Below the pieces are notes generated by a model, which was given only the letters and a program-made list of their open reading frames with translations, did not search any database and had not been told where the DNA came from. The position numbers were made by a program, and so were the translations under genes. A stretch of 64,000 nucleotides of DNA from Trichlorobacter ammonificans (GTDB lineage Bacteria; Desulfobacterota; Desulfuromonadia; Geobacterales; Pseudopelobacteraceae), in NCBI RefSeq assembly GCF_933509905.1, contig NZ_OW150024.1, positions 1,042,001 through 1,106,000 on the forward strand, written 5' to 3'. Positions 38,503 through 51,575 of this stretch are shown here, piece by piece (position 1 is the first letter of the stretch; each line of letters starts with the position of its first letter).

Positions 38503-40410
38503 TTATTCACCCAGATAGGTGTATCCCAGGAGCGTGCGGTCCAGCAGTTCGATGAAATGGCTGCTCTCCTCGATGGAAACCTTGCGACGCGCCACGTCCT
38601 TCTCCAGGTGCTCCCGTACCCGCTTGAGGATTTCCGGTCCCTTGTACTGGACGTACTTGAGGGTCTCCCAGGTGGCGTCGCCGTTGATGACCGTGTCGAT
38701 CATGTAGCCGGTCTTCTTGTTGAAGGTGATATGCACGGCGTTGGTGTCGCCGAACAGGTTGTGCAGATCCCCCAGGATCTCCTGGTAGGCGCCGATCAGG
38801 AAGAAGCCGATGTAGTAGTCCTCATCCTTCCTGATCTTGTGCAGCGGCAGAAACTTGGCCCGGCCGTGTTCTCCCACGAAACTGGTGATCTCCCCATCCG
38901 AGTCGCAGGTGATGTCGGCGATGGAGGCGATCACATCCGGCCGCTGGTTCAAGCGCTGGATCGGCATGATCGGGAACAGCTGGTCAATGGCCCAGGAGTC
39001 CGGGATGGACTGGAACAGGGAGAAGTTGGCGAAGTAGGTCTGGCGCAGGGCCAGCTGGAAGTTCTGCAGCTCTTCGGGAATCGGCTTGATCTTCTCCACG
39101 ATGCTGTTGATCTTCTTGATGATCCTGGCATAGAGCCATTCGGCGATGGCGCGGTCCTGCAGGGTGAGGTAGCCCAGGTTGAACAGGCTGACCGCCTCGT
39201 TGATCAGCTGCAGGGTGTCGTGGTAGTCCTCCCGCAGGGAGTAGCGGTCGATGCTCTTGTAGATGTCCAGCAGTTTGCGCACCGTGGGGGCCGGTTTTTC
39301 CATTTCCTCCAGAATCGTCTCGTAGTCCGGCATCAGCCCTTGGGTGTTGGTGTTGAGCACATTGGTGACCAGCACCGAGTAGTGGGCCACCGTGGCCCGG
39401 CCCGACTCGGAGATGATGTTGGGGCACGCTACACCGGCCTCTTCACAGATGTTCTTGATCTGGTAGATGACGTCGTTGGCGTACTCCTCCACGGTGTAGT
39501 TGACGCTGGAGAAGTAGCTGGATTTGGAACCGTCGTAGTCCACCCCCAGGCCGCCGCCGATGTCCAGGTACTCGATACCCACTCCCAGCTTGCGCATTTC
39601 GGTGTAGATACGGGCTGCCTCGATCAGGGCGGTCTTGATCTTGTCGATCTTGGTGATCTGGCTGCCGATATGGGAGTGGAGCAGGGTGACGCACTCCAGC
39701 ATCCCTTCCTCTTCCAGCATCCGGATGGCGGCCATGATCTCGGACATGCGCAAGCCGAACTTGGCATCCTCGCCGCCGGAGGTGGCCCACTTGCCGGTCC
39801 CCTTGGAGGAGAGCTTGACCCGGATGCCCAGCTTGGGCCGGATACCGGTCTTCTTTGACAGCGTGATGATCTTCTCCAGTTCGAACAGTTTTTCCACCAC
39901 GATGGTGATGTCGTAGCCGATCTTGGTGGCATAGAGCACGGTTTCAATGTACTCGCCGTCCTTGTAGCCGTTGCAGATGATCGGCAGGCCGTTGCCGGTG
40001 GAGATGGAGATGCCGGCCACCAGTTCCGGCTTGGAGCCAACCTCAAGGCCGATATTGTAGCGCTTGCCGTAACTGGCGATGGCTTCCACCACCTGGCGCT
40101 GCTGGTTCACCTTGATCGGGTAGAAGGTCTGGTACTTGGCCGGATACTCGTTTTCGTGGATGGCGTTCTTGAAGACCCGGTTGATGGAGGCGATGCGCCC
40201 CTGCAGCACGTCCATGAAGCGCAGCAGGATCGGCGGCTTGATCTTGCGCTTGATCAGGTCGTCCACAAGTACCCGCAGATCTATGGAGTTCTTGGAGTTT
40301 GAGGAGGGGTGGACGCAGATGTTTCCCTTCTTGTTGATGGAAAAGAGATCGGCGCCCCAGTTGTCGATATTGTAGACTTTTGCGGATTCGGTAATGGACC
40401 AGCGCTCCAT
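38503..40410 (-). CDS. speA: Biosynthetic arginine decarboxylase
   Basis: A 635-residue PLP enzyme making agmatine from arginine, the first step towards putrescine and spermidine. It shows WGADLFSINKKGNI, PIKVNQQRQVVEAIASYG with the PLP lysine, GLEVGSKPELVAGIS, LLHSHIGSQITKI, DIGGGLGVDYDGS, SESGRATVAHYSVLV and the C-terminal FHITF-like AVHITFNKKTGYMIDTVINGD. GGAG lies upstream of the ATG. An agmatinase or agmatine deiminase gene is not in this window. It leads the polyamine operon. Confidence 0.97.
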   Translation of the reverse strand: MERWSITESAKVYNIDNWGADLFSINKKGNICVHPSSNSKNSIDLRVLVDDLIKRKIKPPILLRFMDVLQGRIASINRVFKNAIHENEYPAKYQTFYPIKVNQQRQVVEAIASYGKRYNIGLEVGSKPELVAGISISTGNGLPIICNGYKDGEYIETVLYATKIGYDITIVVEKLFELEKIITLSKKTGIRPKLGIRVKLSSKGTGKWATSGGEDAKFGLRMSEIMAAIRMLEEEGMLECVTLLHSHIGSQITKIDKIKTALIEAARIYTEMRKLGVGIEYLDIGGGLGVDYDGSKSSYFSSVNYTVEEYANDVIYQIKNICEEAGVACPNIISESGRATVAHYSVLVTNVLNTNTQGLMPDYETILEEMEKPAPTVRKLLDIYKSIDRYSLREDYHDTLQLINEAVSLFNLGYLTLQDRAIAEWLYARIIKKINSIVEKIKPIPEELQNFQLALRQTYFANFSLFQSIPDSWAIDQLFPIMPIQRLNQRPDVIASIADITCDSDGEITSFVGEHGRAKFLPLHKIRKDEDYYIGFFLIGAYQEILGDLHNLFGDTNAVHITFNKKTGYMIDTVINGDATWETLKYVQYKGPEILKRVREHLEKDVARRKVSIEESSHFIELLDRTLLGYTYLGE

Positions 40411-40478
40411 GTCGGTTCTCCAGACGGGTGCGAGAGTGGCGCAGGAAGCCCGGTCCTGCGCGGAACTGCGATGGGAGA

Positions 40479-42023
40479 CTACTCCCCCTGGGGTGTCAGA
40501 AACACGACCTTCAGGCCGAAAGCCTGCTCGAACAGATCCTTTTTGCCGGCAGCACCGAACAGTTCCACCGACAGGTCTTCGGAACCGTGGAGGGTGAGCA
40601 GCAGGCTGCGGTCCCGGTACTGGCAGGTCAGTTCTTCCACCATAGCGGCGCGGCGACGGTCCAGGCCGTCGGCAAGCCGCAGAATTCCTCCGAGGCGGGC
40701 AACCGTCAGCTTGTCCCGCTCCGACAACTGCTGGTAGTCGGCATGTTTCTTCTTGGGCAGCGCCTTGCGGTGATAGCGGGCCGCCTGGGCCATCAGTTCC
40801 CGTTCCCGCGGCGTGAAACCGTACAGGTCGGCATGGCGGATCAGGTGGCAGGAGTGCTTGTGGTGGCTGTGGTAGCTGATGTAGTAGCCGATGTCATGCA
40901 GGAGCGCCGCTCCTTCCAGCATGGCCCGTTCCCGTTTGCCCAGGCCGAACGGCTTGGCCAGGGTGTCGAAGAGCGACAGGGCCAGCATGGCCACCTGACG
41001 GGCATGGGGTTCGTCCATCTGGCAGGAACGGCCGAAGGCCAAAAGCGATTCCCGCCAGGAACGAGGAGTGGCAGGCTCTGAAAGCAGGCCATGACGGCGC
41101 ATCCCCTGGACGATCATCCCTTCCCTGATGCCTCGCTCGTTCACCAGCAGCACGTTGGCGTCAAAGAACTCCATCAGGGCGTCCACCACGCCGACGCCGG
41201 CCACGATAATATCGGCCCGGTCCGGGTTGAGGCCCGGAATCTGGCCCCGGCCGGCCAGCGGCGTGCGCAGCAGCATGGCCAGCAGGTGGACGATTTCCGA
41301 GCGCAAGAGGCGCATGCCGTGGTTGCCGCTGAATGCCGGCTGCTGGTGCGAAGCGCTGATCATGGCGGCAATGGCGTTGACCGTGCCGCCGGAGCCGATC
41401 ACGGTCGGCAGCCGTACTTTCTCGCCGTTGAAGCAATTTTTCAGGGATTCGCCGACATGACGCCGGAATTTCTTGTAGTCCTGCTCCCGGACCGGGTCGC
41501 TGGCGAAGAACCGTTCCGTCAGGACCACCGCACCCAGGTCCAGAGAATAGTAAGCTTCAACGTGGCTTCCCTGCACGGTGGCCAGCTCCAGGCTGCCGCC
41601 GCCGATATCCAGCACGGCGAACCGCTTGTCCCCCAGGTCAAAGTTGCGCAGTGCCGACTGGGCCGCCAGGGCCGCCTCTTCTTCGCCGGAGATGACCCGC
41701 ACCGGCGTGCCGAGAATTTCTTCCCACTCCCGCACCAGGACCGGACCGTTGGAGGCGCTGCGTACCGCACTGGTGGCCACCACCTCCAAGGCCGATACCT
41801 TGAGACCATCCACCAGCTTGCGCATCCGGGTCAAGGTCTGGCGGGCCCGTTCCGCCGCCATGGGGGTGATGGCGCCGCTGGCGGACAGACCTTCGCCCAG
41901 CCGGACGGTCCCCTTCTCGTCGTCCAGAATGCGGAACCGTCCCTGTTCCGCCGGCTCCACCACGATGCAGCGGATGGAGTTGGTACCGATATCGATGGCC
42001 GCTATCCGTGTGCGCGTCTGCAT
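40479..42023 (-). CDS. ppx: Ppx/GppA phosphatase family protein with C-terminal HD domain
   Basis: A 514-residue ASKHA-fold enzyme from ATG 42023. The first half has phosphate motifs RIAAIDIGTNSIRCIVVEP, SGEEEAALAAQSALR, VLDIGGGSLELATV and the VIGSGGTVNAIAAM loop with catalytic Glu upstream. The C-terminal part holds an HD-like domain (EGAALLHDIGYYISYHSHHKHS). Such enzymes degrade polyphosphate or convert pppGpp to ppGpp; which of the two cannot be told here. It lies downstream of the pnp terminator. Confidence 0.9.
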   Translation of the reverse strand: MQTRTRIAAIDIGTNSIRCIVVEPAEQGRFRILDDEKGTVRLGEGLSASGAITPMAAERARQTLTRMRKLVDGLKVSALEVVATSAVRSASNGPVLVREWEEILGTPVRVISGEEEAALAAQSALRNFDLGDKRFAVLDIGGGSLELATVQGSHVEAYYSLDLGAVVLTERFFASDPVREQDYKKFRRHVGESLKNCFNGEKVRLPTVIGSGGTVNAIAAMISASHQQPAFSGNHGMRLLRSEIVHLLAMLLRTPLAGRGQIPGLNPDRADIIVAGVGVVDALMEFFDANVLLVNERGIREGMIVQGMRRHGLLSEPATPRSWRESLLAFGRSCQMDEPHARQVAMLALSLFDTLAKPFGLGKRERAMLEGAALLHDIGYYISYHSHHKHSCHLIRHADLYGFTPRERELMAQAARYHRKALPKKKHADYQQLSERDKLTVARLGGILRLADGLDRRRAAMVEELTCQYRDRSLLLTLHGSEDLSVELFGAAGKKDLFEQAFGLKVVFLTPQGE

Positions 42024-42037
42024 GGTCACCCCGGTAG

Positions 42038-42073
42038 AAAAAAAAGGCAGGAACCGCTTGGCAGCCCTGCCTT
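42038..42073 (-). terminator. Intrinsic terminator after pnp
   Basis: AAGGCAGG pairs with CCTGCCTT (42066-42073 with 42044-42051), followed on the minus strand by a run of eight T (complement of 42038-42045). It lies 23 bases past the pnp stop. Confidence 0.9.
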
Positions 42074-42096
42074 GTACCAAGCATTCCGCTTTCGTG

Positions 42097-44202
42097 CTAG
42101 TCTTTTTCTTCCAGGCTCTGGCCCAGGGCCGCCTTGCGGGAGAGCTTGATTTTGCCCTGCTTGTCGATGCCGATGCATTTTACCAGCACCTGCTCCCCTT
42201 CCTTGAGGATGTCGCTGACGTTTTTCACCCGGGTTTCATCCAGCTCCGAAATATGCACCAGACCGTCGGTGTTGGGCAGGATTTCGACAAAGGCGCCGAA
42301 CTCCATGATCTTCTTGACGGTACCCATGTAGAGCTTGCCTTCCTCGGCTTCGTCGGTGAGTCCGCGGATCATCTGGATAGCGGCGTCGCAGGCAGCCTTG
42401 TCGCTGCTGGCGATGTTGATCTTGCCGCTGTCCTCGATGTCGATGCTGACACCGGTGGCCTCGGTGATGCTGCGAATGGTCTTGCCGCCGGAACCGATGA
42501 CGTCGCGGATGCGGTCGGGCTTGATCCAGATGGTGGTGATACGGGGCGCATGGGCGGAGAGGTCGGCGCGGGGAGCCTCAAGGCACTCGGCCATCTTGCC
42601 CAGCAGGTAGAGACGGCCGTCCTTGGCCTGCTTGAGGGCCTGCTGCATGATCTCCTTGCTGACACCGCCGATTTTGATGTCCATCTGCAGGGCGGTGACG
42701 CCGGTGGCGGAACCGGCCACCTTGAAGTCCATGTCCCCCAGGTGGTCTTCGTCACCCAGGATGTCGGTCAGGATGGCGACCTTGTCCCCTTCCTTGATGA
42801 GGCCCATGGCAATACCGGCCACCGGTGTCTTGATCGGCACGCCGGCGTCCATCAGCGACAGGCAGCCGCCGCAGACCGTGGCCATGGAGGAGGAGCCGTT
42901 GCTCTCCAGGGTCTCCGCCACGATCCGGATGGTGTAGGGGAAGTCGTCATGGTTCGGCAGGATGGCGGAAATGGCCCGCTCGGCCAGCATGCCGTGACCG
43001 ATCTCCCGGCGGCCCGGAGCCAGACGGAAGCTGGTCTCGCCAACGGAGAAGGGCGGGAAGTTGTAGTGCAGCATGAATTTCTTGCGGTACTCGCCGTACA
43101 GGGAGTCCATCCGCTGCTCGTCCTGGGAGGTGCCCAGAGTGGCGGCGGCCAGCACCTGGGTTTCGCCACGGGTAAAGAGGGCGGAACCGTGGGCCCGGGG
43201 CAGCAGACCGGCTTCGATGGCCAGAGGACGGATGGTGACGGTGTCACGGCCGTCGATACGGATACCGGTCTCCAACACGTCGGTACGCATCCGGTTGTAC
43301 TCCAGGTCCCCCAGGAACTCCTTGATCTCCTTTTCGCGGCCTTCATACTCGGCAGCCAGCTCGGCCAGCACGTCGGCCTTGATCTGAGCCATGGTGGCGT
43401 AGCGCTCCTGCTTGCTCCGAATCTTGAACGCCTGGGCGATCCGGTCGGCGGACAGGGCAGCCACCTTGGCCTTCAGTGCTTCGTCCACCGCGGGCGGCAG
43501 AACCTCGCGCTTTGCCACACCGGCTTTGGCAGCGAGCTGTTCCTGGGCCGCCAGGATACCCTGCACCGCATCTTTGGCAAAGAAAATCGCCTCCAGCATA
43601 TCCTCTTCGGACACGAAGTCGGCTTCGCCTTCCACCATGAAGATGGCATCCTTACCGGCAGCCACCACGATCTCCATGTCGCTGTTTTTCAGTTCCTCGG
43701 CGCTGGGGTTGGCAATCAGTTTGCCGTCAACCCGGCCCACCTTGACGCCGGCGATCGGCCCTTCAAAGGGAATGTCGGAGATCATCAGGGCGGCAGAGGC
43801 ACCCACCATGGAGAGGATGGCCGGATCGTGATCCTCTTCGGCGGAGATGACGGTAGCCATCACCTGGGTGTCGCAGAGATAGCCCTCCGGGAAGAGGGGA
43901 CGGATCGGCCGGTCGATCAGGCGGCAGATCAGGGTCTCGTCCTCCGAGGGGCGGCCTTCACGCTTGAAGAAGCTGCCGGGAATTTTGCCGCCGGCGTAGG
44001 TCTTCTCGGTGTAGTTAACGGTCAGGGGGAAGAAATCCTGCCCCGGCTTCGCTTCCTTGGCACCGACCACGGTGACCAGCACCATGGTGTCGCCGGACTG
44101 CACCACCACGGCGCCGCTGGCCTGCTTGGCCATTTTGCCGGTGGAAATCCGGATGTTCATGTTGCCAACGGTTGCCTCAACACACTGTTCATTGAATGTC
44201 AT
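42097..44202 (-). CDS. pnp: Polyribonucleotide nucleotidyltransferase (PNPase)
   Basis: 3'-5' phosphorolytic exoribonuclease of the RNA degradosome. A 701-residue protein with two RNase PH-like domains ([53 protein letters not shown], and in the second half [14 protein letters not shown] and VAGIAMGLI), then KH ([19 protein letters not shown]) and S1 ([22 protein letters not shown]) domains. It follows rpsO in the standard order, with two hairpins between the genes that are probable processing or termination sites. Confidence 0.98.
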   Translation of the reverse strand: MTFNEQCVEATVGNMNIRISTGKMAKQASGAVVVQSGDTMVLVTVVGAKEAKPGQDFFPLTVNYTEKTYAGGKIPGSFFKREGRPSEDETLICRLIDRPIRPLFPEGYLCDTQVMATVISAEEDHDPAILSMVGASAALMISDIPFEGPIAGVKVGRVDGKLIANPSAEELKNSDMEIVVAAGKDAIFMVEGEADFVSEEDMLEAIFFAKDAVQGILAAQEQLAAKAGVAKREVLPPAVDEALKAKVAALSADRIAQAFKIRSKQERYATMAQIKADVLAELAAEYEGREKEIKEFLGDLEYNRMRTDVLETGIRIDGRDTVTIRPLAIEAGLLPRAHGSALFTRGETQVLAAATLGTSQDEQRMDSLYGEYRKKFMLHYNFPPFSVGETSFRLAPGRREIGHGMLAERAISAILPNHDDFPYTIRIVAETLESNGSSSMATVCGGCLSLMDAGVPIKTPVAGIAMGLIKEGDKVAILTDILGDEDHLGDMDFKVAGSATGVTALQMDIKIGGVSKEIMQQALKQAKDGRLYLLGKMAECLEAPRADLSAHAPRITTIWIKPDRIRDVIGSGGKTIRSITEATGVSIDIEDSGKINIASSDKAACDAAIQMIRGLTDEAEEGKLYMGTVKKIMEFGAFVEILPNTDGLVHISELDETRVKNVSDILKEGEQVLVKCIGIDKQGKIKLSRKAALGQSLEEKD

Positions 44203-44294
44203 ACTGCTTCTCCTCGCTTGATGTGCGCTGGGGCCGTCGATACGAACACCGGCAACTGTCCGGGATCCCTATCCACGCCCCCAACACTGGTTGA

Positions 44295-44323
44295 CAAAAA
44301 AAGAAAGGGCTGCAACAGCCCTT
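44295..44323 (-). terminator. Intrinsic terminator between rpsO and pnp
   Basis: AAGGGCTG-CAA-CAGCCCTT forms a perfect 8-bp stem (44305-44312 with 44316-44323), followed on the minus strand by a long T-run (complement of 44295-44304). Confidence 0.9.
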
Positions 44324-44340
44324 GTACGAAAAAAGGAAGC

Positions 44341-44380
44341 AGGGCACTACCAGCGGCGGGGTGCCGGCTCATAGTGCCCT
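44341..44380 (-). terminator. Hairpin directly after rpsO
   Basis: AGGGCACTA (44341-44349) pairs with TAGTGCCCT (44372-44380), nine bp, and a short T-run follows on the minus strand. It sits 8 bases past the rpsO stop. Similar hairpins between rpsO and pnp in other bacteria are RNase III sites. Confidence 0.7.
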
Positions 44381-44388
44381 TCCTTCCT

Positions 44389-44655
44389 CTACCTGCGGAT
44401 GCCGAGACGCTCGATCAGTTTCCGGTAGCGGCCAATATCACGCGACTTGAGATAATCAAGCATGCGGCGACGCTGTCCTACCAGTTTGAGAAGGCCGCGA
44501 CGGCTGTGATGATCTTTCTTATGCACCTTGAAGTGCTCGGTCAGATAGGTAATCCGTTCCGTCAGGATGGCCACCTGTACCTCGGGAGATCCGGTATCAC
44601 CGTCGTGAACCTTGAAATTGTTGATGATTTCCTGCTTTTTTTCGGTTGCCAGCAC
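44389..44655 (-). CDS. rpsO: 30S ribosomal protein S15
   Basis: An 88-residue S15. The start is taken as GTG 44655, with GGGGAGG eight bases upstream, which gives the family N-terminus [13 protein letters not shown]; a longer reading to 44700 lacks similarity. It shows [48 protein letters not shown] and the C-terminal IERLGIRR. It has its own promoter at 44725-44753. Confidence 0.97.
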   Translation of the reverse strand: MLATEKKQEIINNFKVHDGDTGSPEVQVAILTERITYLTEHFKVHKKDHHSRRGLLKLVGQRRRMLDYLKSRDIGRYRKLIERLGIRR

Positions 44656-44724
44656 CGTCTGTACCTCCCCTTTGGGATCTGAAATATGGTGTCGAAACAC
44701 GCGTAAAATAGTGAAAGGAATGTA

Positions 44725-44753
44725 TGTTTAACACATTCTCGTCACACTGTAAA
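44725..44753 (-). promoter_or_regulatory. Candidate sigma70 promoter for rpsO
   Basis: Minus strand TTTACA (44753-44748), a 17-base spacer, TAAACA (44730-44725). The leader is about 60 bases. Confidence 0.5.
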
Positions 44754-44761
44754 GTCTCCTG

Positions 44762-45640
44762 TTATCCATTCCCGTGAAATACCCGCCGCAACACCGGACG
44801 CTGCTCCTGGTCCAGTTCCGTCACCGCCACCAGGCGGCCGTCGTGGGTCAGGCGGCGAGGGCCGTCCTGGAAACCCAGGTTCGGCAATCTGCCGTGGAAC
44901 ACCAGCTCAGCCTGCTCCTGCTCAAGAACGATTTCCGGCAGATGGTTCAGGGCCTCCCGCGGGCTAACCAGCACCGACGACAGGCAGTCGGCTGCTGCCA
45001 GCGACGCCAGTTCCTCAAGGGTAATGGCGGTGCTGATTGCAAACGGTCCGCTACGGGTCCGGCGTAGAGCGGAGAGGCAGGCACCGCAGCCCACGAGTCG
45101 TCCCAGGTCGTCCGCCAGGGAACGGATGTAGGTGCCGCGGGAGCAGCGCACCCGTACCGTTACGGTCGGCAGAGTACAGGTGAGCAGGTCGAAACGGTAA
45201 ATGGTCACCTGCCGCGGCTGCCGTTCAACCTCCACCCCCTTGCGGGCCAGCTTGTAGAGCGGCTGCCCCCCCTGCTTGATGGCCGAATACATCGGGGGAA
45301 CCTGGCTGATGGTGCCGGTCAGCTCGGCCATCCGCTCCAGCAGGGCGGATTCCGTTACCGTGCTCCAATCGGATTGTTGCAGGACGGTGCCGGTGTGGTC
45401 CAGGGTGTCGGTGACGGTGCCCAGCAGCAGCTCTGCCTCGTACTCCTTTTCCCCCTCATCGAGAAAGGGGATCGCCTTGGTTCCCTCACCCACCGCAACC
45501 GGCAACACACCGGTGGCAAAGGGGTCCAGGGTGCCGGTGTGGCCGACCCTCCGGGTACCCGCCAGTCGCCTGACCCGGCTCACCACGTCGTGGGAGGTGA
45601 TGCCTGCCGGCTTGTCGATAACCAGAAAGCCGTCTACCAC
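44762..45640 (-). CDS. truB: tRNA pseudouridine(55) synthase TruB
   Basis: Makes pseudouridine 55 in the T-loop of tRNAs. A 292-residue protein starting at GTG 45640. It shows GFLVIDKPAGITSHDVVSRVRRLAG, RVGHTGTLDPFATGVLPVAVG with the catalytic Asp, KEYEAELLLGTVTDTLDHTG and VRCSRGTYIRSLADDLG. It overlaps the end of the DHH phosphatase gene and is the last gene of the rimP-infB operon. Confidence 0.97.
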   Translation of the reverse strand: MVDGFLVIDKPAGITSHDVVSRVRRLAGTRRVGHTGTLDPFATGVLPVAVGEGTKAIPFLDEGEKEYEAELLLGTVTDTLDHTGTVLQQSDWSTVTESALLERMAELTGTISQVPPMYSAIKQGGQPLYKLARKGVEVERQPRQVTIYRFDLLTCTLPTVTVRVRCSRGTYIRSLADDLGRLVGCGACLSALRRTRSGPFAISTAITLEELASLAAADCLSSVLVSPREALNHLPEIVLEQEQAELVFHGRLPNLGFQDGPRRLTHDGRLVAVTELDQEQRPVLRRVFHGNG

Positions 45641-46602
45641 TGAATCGATTCAACCGCGCCGTAGACGATACGCTTGACCTCGTCGAGGGTTCCTTCCACG
45701 ATGCCGCCAGCTGCGTTGTGATGGCCACCGCCGCCGAATTGCCGGGCAATGGTTGCCACATTCACCGCCCCCTTGGAGCGGAAACCGACCTTGAAGCGCC
45801 GTTCGTCCAACTGGCGGAAGAAAATGGCTACTTCGACTCCCTGTACCGAGCGGGGATAATTGACGAAACCGTCGGTCAGCTCCGCATCGGCTCCGGTTGC
45901 CGCGTACATCTCCGTGGTAACCGTCAGGGAGGCGGCTTGGCCGTTACGGATGAATTCCAAAGTGGGCAGGGCGCGGACCAACAGCTCCAGCCGTTTGCGC
46001 GGCTGGCTTTCGTACAGCTTTTCCGAGACATCCCAGGCGGTGAAGCCGCCGGCTTCCAGCAGTTCACCGGCAACGGTGAACGCTTCCCGGTTGGCATTGG
46101 AGTAGCGGAAGGAGCCGGTGTCGGTCAGGATGCCCACGTAGAGGCAGAGGGCTGTGGCGTAATCCGGCGAAAAACCGTAGGCGGCGGCGACCCGCCAGAC
46201 CAAGTTGGCGGTGGCGGCGGCCTCAACGTCGATCAGGTTGATGAAGCCGAACTGCTCGCAGGTCAGGTGGTGGTCCAGGTTAATGATGCGGCCGATACGG
46301 CCGAAGGAACAGAACTGCTGACCCGCCCGGCGGAATTCACCCACGTCCAGCACGAAGGCGAGATCGAAGTCGCGGTCGGGAATAACGGCAGTGACCAGGT
46401 CCGCACCGGGGAGAAAACGGTACAGTTCCGGCACCGGATCGGCCAGATGGACCACGACTTCCTTGCCGATGGCCCTGAGAAACGCGGCCAGACCGAGACT
46501 CGACCCGACGGCATCGCCGTCGGGTCCTTCGTGGCTGACCACCAAGGCGTTCCGGCTTTCCCGGATCGCTTCAACGATGTTCCGGATCGTTTCCGTCATC
46601 AT
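45634..46602 (-). CDS. nrnA: DHH/DHHA1 phosphoesterase, NrnA-like (nanoRNase / pAp phosphatase)
   Basis: A 322-residue enzyme that degrades very short RNAs and pAp. It shows ALVVSHEGPDGDAVGSSLGLA with the DGD ligand motif, FVLDVGEFRRAG, IINLDHHLTCEQFG with the DHH motif, and the DHHA1 loop RQFGGGGHHNAAGG. Its position between rbfA and truB is typical of the nusA-infB operon in many bacteria. It overlaps rbfA by 32 bases. Confidence 0.95.
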   Translation of the reverse strand: MMTETIRNIVEAIRESRNALVVSHEGPDGDAVGSSLGLAAFLRAIGKEVVVHLADPVPELYRFLPGADLVTAVIPDRDFDLAFVLDVGEFRRAGQQFCSFGRIGRIINLDHHLTCEQFGFINLIDVEAAATANLVWRVAAAYGFSPDYATALCLYVGILTDTGSFRYSNANREAFTVAGELLEAGGFTAWDVSEKLYESQPRKRLELLVRALPTLEFIRNGQAASLTVTTEMYAATGADAELTDGFVNYPRSVQGVEVAIFFRQLDERRFKVGFRSKGAVNVATIARQFGGGGHHNAAGGIVEGTLDEVKRIVYGAVESIQW

Positions 46603-46942
46603 GCTCGCTCACTTCCCGCAGCAGGGTGTCGATCCGCTGGCCGTACTCCTGGGAATGGTCGTACTTGAACAAAATATCCGGAGTGTAGCGCATCTTCAGC
46701 ACCTTGCCCAGTTCGTGACGGATATGCCGGGCAGCGCTGTTCAGCCCCTTTTCCGTGTTCTTCTTGGCGGCATCGTCGCCGATCACCGAAAAAAAGATAC
46801 GGGCCAGGTGCAGGTCATCGGTCACCTCGACATCGGTGATGGTGACAAATCCGATGCGTGGGTCGTTCAACCCCCGCACCAGGATGCTTGAAACCGTGGC
46901 ATGAATGGTTTCCGCTACTTTGTCGGCTCGTTTGTGCTGCAT
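46571..46942 (-). CDS. rbfA: 30S ribosome-binding factor RbfA
   Basis: A 123-residue small-subunit assembly factor with KH fold. It shows KRADKVAETIHATVSSILVRGLNDPRIGFVTITDVEVTDDL, ARIFFSVIG and RHELGKVLKMRYTPDILFKYDHSQEYGQRIDTLL, the family core. It follows infB by 33 bases. Confidence 0.97.
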   Translation of the reverse strand: MQHKRADKVAETIHATVSSILVRGLNDPRIGFVTITDVEVTDDLHLARIFFSVIGDDAAKKNTEKGLNSAARHIRHELGKVLKMRYTPDILFKYDHSQEYGQRIDTLLREVSEHDDGNDPEHR

Positions 46943-46975
46943 ATACCCAACCTGTCTCCGAAAACGCCGCTGCTG

Positions 46976-49761
<2,786 letters not shown>

Positions 49762-49765
<4 letters not shown>

Positions 49766-50373
49766 CGACTGCTCTCCTCTTCCAGGTAGTTCCTGTAACG
49801 TTCTAGTTCAGTGCAGAGTGATCGTGCGAATTCCGGTGACATGATCGCCACCGCGCTTCGGTCGGAGTCCTTGCCGGCCAGTTGCCCCATCAGTTCTTTG
49901 GTCAATATCCTGTATACCGGTATGCCGCTTCGTTCTGCCCGTCCCTGCAGCTTATCGGCGCTGGCCCCGGAAATGTCGTCGGCCAGAAGCAGCAGGCAGG
50001 GGGGCTTTGCCGAGCGTAGCGCCCGTTCCAGTGCATCGCCGCCGGAAACGAGCATTCCTGCCTTGTTCGCCAGGGACAGATAGGCGCCGATCCGTTTTTT
50101 CATCAGAGTTGCCACCAGCTCAGCCAGCTCCTCCGGAGTCACCGCGGCAGTGGTTTCCTTGAAGGCGCGATTGAACTGCCGGCGTTTCACCGCTTCCTGC
50201 AGGCAGCGTCGCGACTGGCAGGTGTAGGTGCCGCGACCGGGCAGTTTCTGCTCCAGGTCAGGGGTGATGCTGCTGTCCGGGGCCAGAACGAAGCGGAGAA
50301 ACGAGCGTTTGTCCCCCTCACGGCGACAGACGATGCAACTGCGTTGGGGCTCGGACCGTTTCCGCTGCGTCAT
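49762..50373 (-). CDS. YlxR-YlxQ fusion (DUF448 plus L7Ae-like RNA-binding domain)
   Basis: A 203-residue protein from ATG 50373 (GGGAG upstream). Residues about 10-80 are YlxR-like ([19 protein letters not shown], then [14 protein letters not shown] with paired cysteines). Residues about 95-190 are L7Ae/YlxQ-like ([40 protein letters not shown]). In Gram-positive bacteria the two are adjacent separate genes between nusA and infB; here one gene holds both. It overlaps infB and starts four bases after nusA. Confidence 0.92.
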
Positions 50374-50377
50374 GGGG

Positions 50378-51529
50378 TCAGGCTCCCGTTTCCTCCCCGG
50401 CCTCTTCCACCGGAGCATCCGGTTCCGCCGGTTCCTGCTCCTCGTCGCGGGCAGTGCCGTCAAAGGAGGCAAATGCTTCAAGGTCATTGTCCTCCTCTTT
50501 GCCTTCTCCCTTGATGTCGATCCGGCAGCCGGTAAGGCGGGCCGCCAGGCTGACGTTCTGGCCCCGCTTGCCAATGGCCAGAGAGAGCTGGTCGTCAGGG
50601 ACGATCACTTCCAGAGTTCGTTGCTCTTCATCCATGAATACCTTGACCACCTGGGCCGGCGACAGCGCGTTGCAGACGAAACGGGCCATGTCGGCGGACC
50701 AGGGGATGATATCGATCTTTTCGCCGCGCAGTTCGGAGACCACGTTCTGGACACGGGAGCCGCGCATACCGACGCAGGCACCCACCGGGTCGATATCGCG
50801 GTCATGGGAGGCAACGGCGATTTTGGCACGGCTGCCGGGGTCGCGCACCACGTTGACGATTTCCACCAGCCCCTCGCCGATTTCCGGCACCTCTGCCTCG
50901 AACAGCTTGGCCAGCATCTGGGGGTGGGTGCGGGACAGCACGATCTGGGGGCCTTTGGGGGTCATGCCGATATCGGTGATCACGGCCCGCACCCGGTCGC
51001 CGGGGCGGTAGACCTCCCGCGGCATCTGCTCCTTGGAGGGGAGGATGGCCTCGGCACGGCCCAGGTCGATCAGCAGGTCGCCCCGCTCAAAGCGGCGTAC
51101 CTGGCCGGTGACGATCTCCCACTGGCGATCCTTGTACTCGTTGAAGACGGTTTCGCGCTCCGCCTCGCGCACCTTCTGGATGATCACCTGCTTGGCGGTC
51201 TGGGCGGCGATCCGGCCGAAGTCGCTGGAGTCGATCTTCTCACCCAATTCGTCGCCGATTTCGCATTCGGGGTCCATCTCGCGGGCCTCTTCCACCGAGA
51301 TTTCCGTGTAGGAATCTTGCACCTCTTCCACGACCCGGACGTACTCGAACAGTTCCACTTCACCGGTGTCATGGTTGTAGTGGGCCTCAAGGATACGGGT
51401 GTTGCGATATTTCTTGTTGGCGGCGGACAGGACCGCCTGCTCCATCGCTTCGATCACCACCTGGCGGTCGATGCCCTTTTCCTTGACAATCTGCTCAATA
51501 GCCTGCTTGAGACTGACGTTTGTATCCAC
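50378..51529 (-). CDS. nusA: Transcription termination/antitermination protein NusA
   Basis: A 383-residue NusA starting at GTG 51529 (AAGGAG ten bases upstream); an in-frame TTG at 51568 is less likely. The N-terminal RNA polymerase-binding domain contains [12 protein letters not shown] and AANKKYR. An S1 domain ([36 protein letters not shown]) and two KH domains ([36 protein letters not shown]) follow. The C-terminus is short and acidic, without the E. coli AR repeats. The operon leader has an intrinsic terminator which NusA itself might influence. Confidence 0.97.
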   Translation of the reverse strand: MDTNVSLKQAIEQIVKEKGIDRQVVIEAMEQAVLSAANKKYRNTRILEAHYNHDTGEVELFEYVRVVEEVQDSYTEISVEEAREMDPECEIGDELGEKIDSSDFGRIAAQTAKQVIIQKVREAERETVFNEYKDRQWEIVTGQVRRFERGDLLIDLGRAEAILPSKEQMPREVYRPGDRVRAVITDIGMTPKGPQIVLSRTHPQMLAKLFEAEVPEIGEGLVEIVNVVRDPGSRAKIAVASHDRDIDPVGACVGMRGSRVQNVVSELRGEKIDIIPWSADMARFVCNALSPAQVVKVFMDEEQRTLEVIVPDDQLSLAIGKRGQNVSLAARLTGCRIDIKGEGKEEDNDLEAFASFDGTARDEEQEPAEPDAPVEEAGEETGA

Positions 51530-51575
51530 GGTAGCTATCTCCTTGTATCCTGAAACGGATAATCGCAACAGTGCG

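Noticed and set aside
41578-44682. A 1034-codon open frame on the plus strand
   Set aside because: It lies wholly antisense to the Ppx/GppA, pnp and rpsO genes, all with clear family motifs, and arises from GC-rich third positions. It has no family-like motif.
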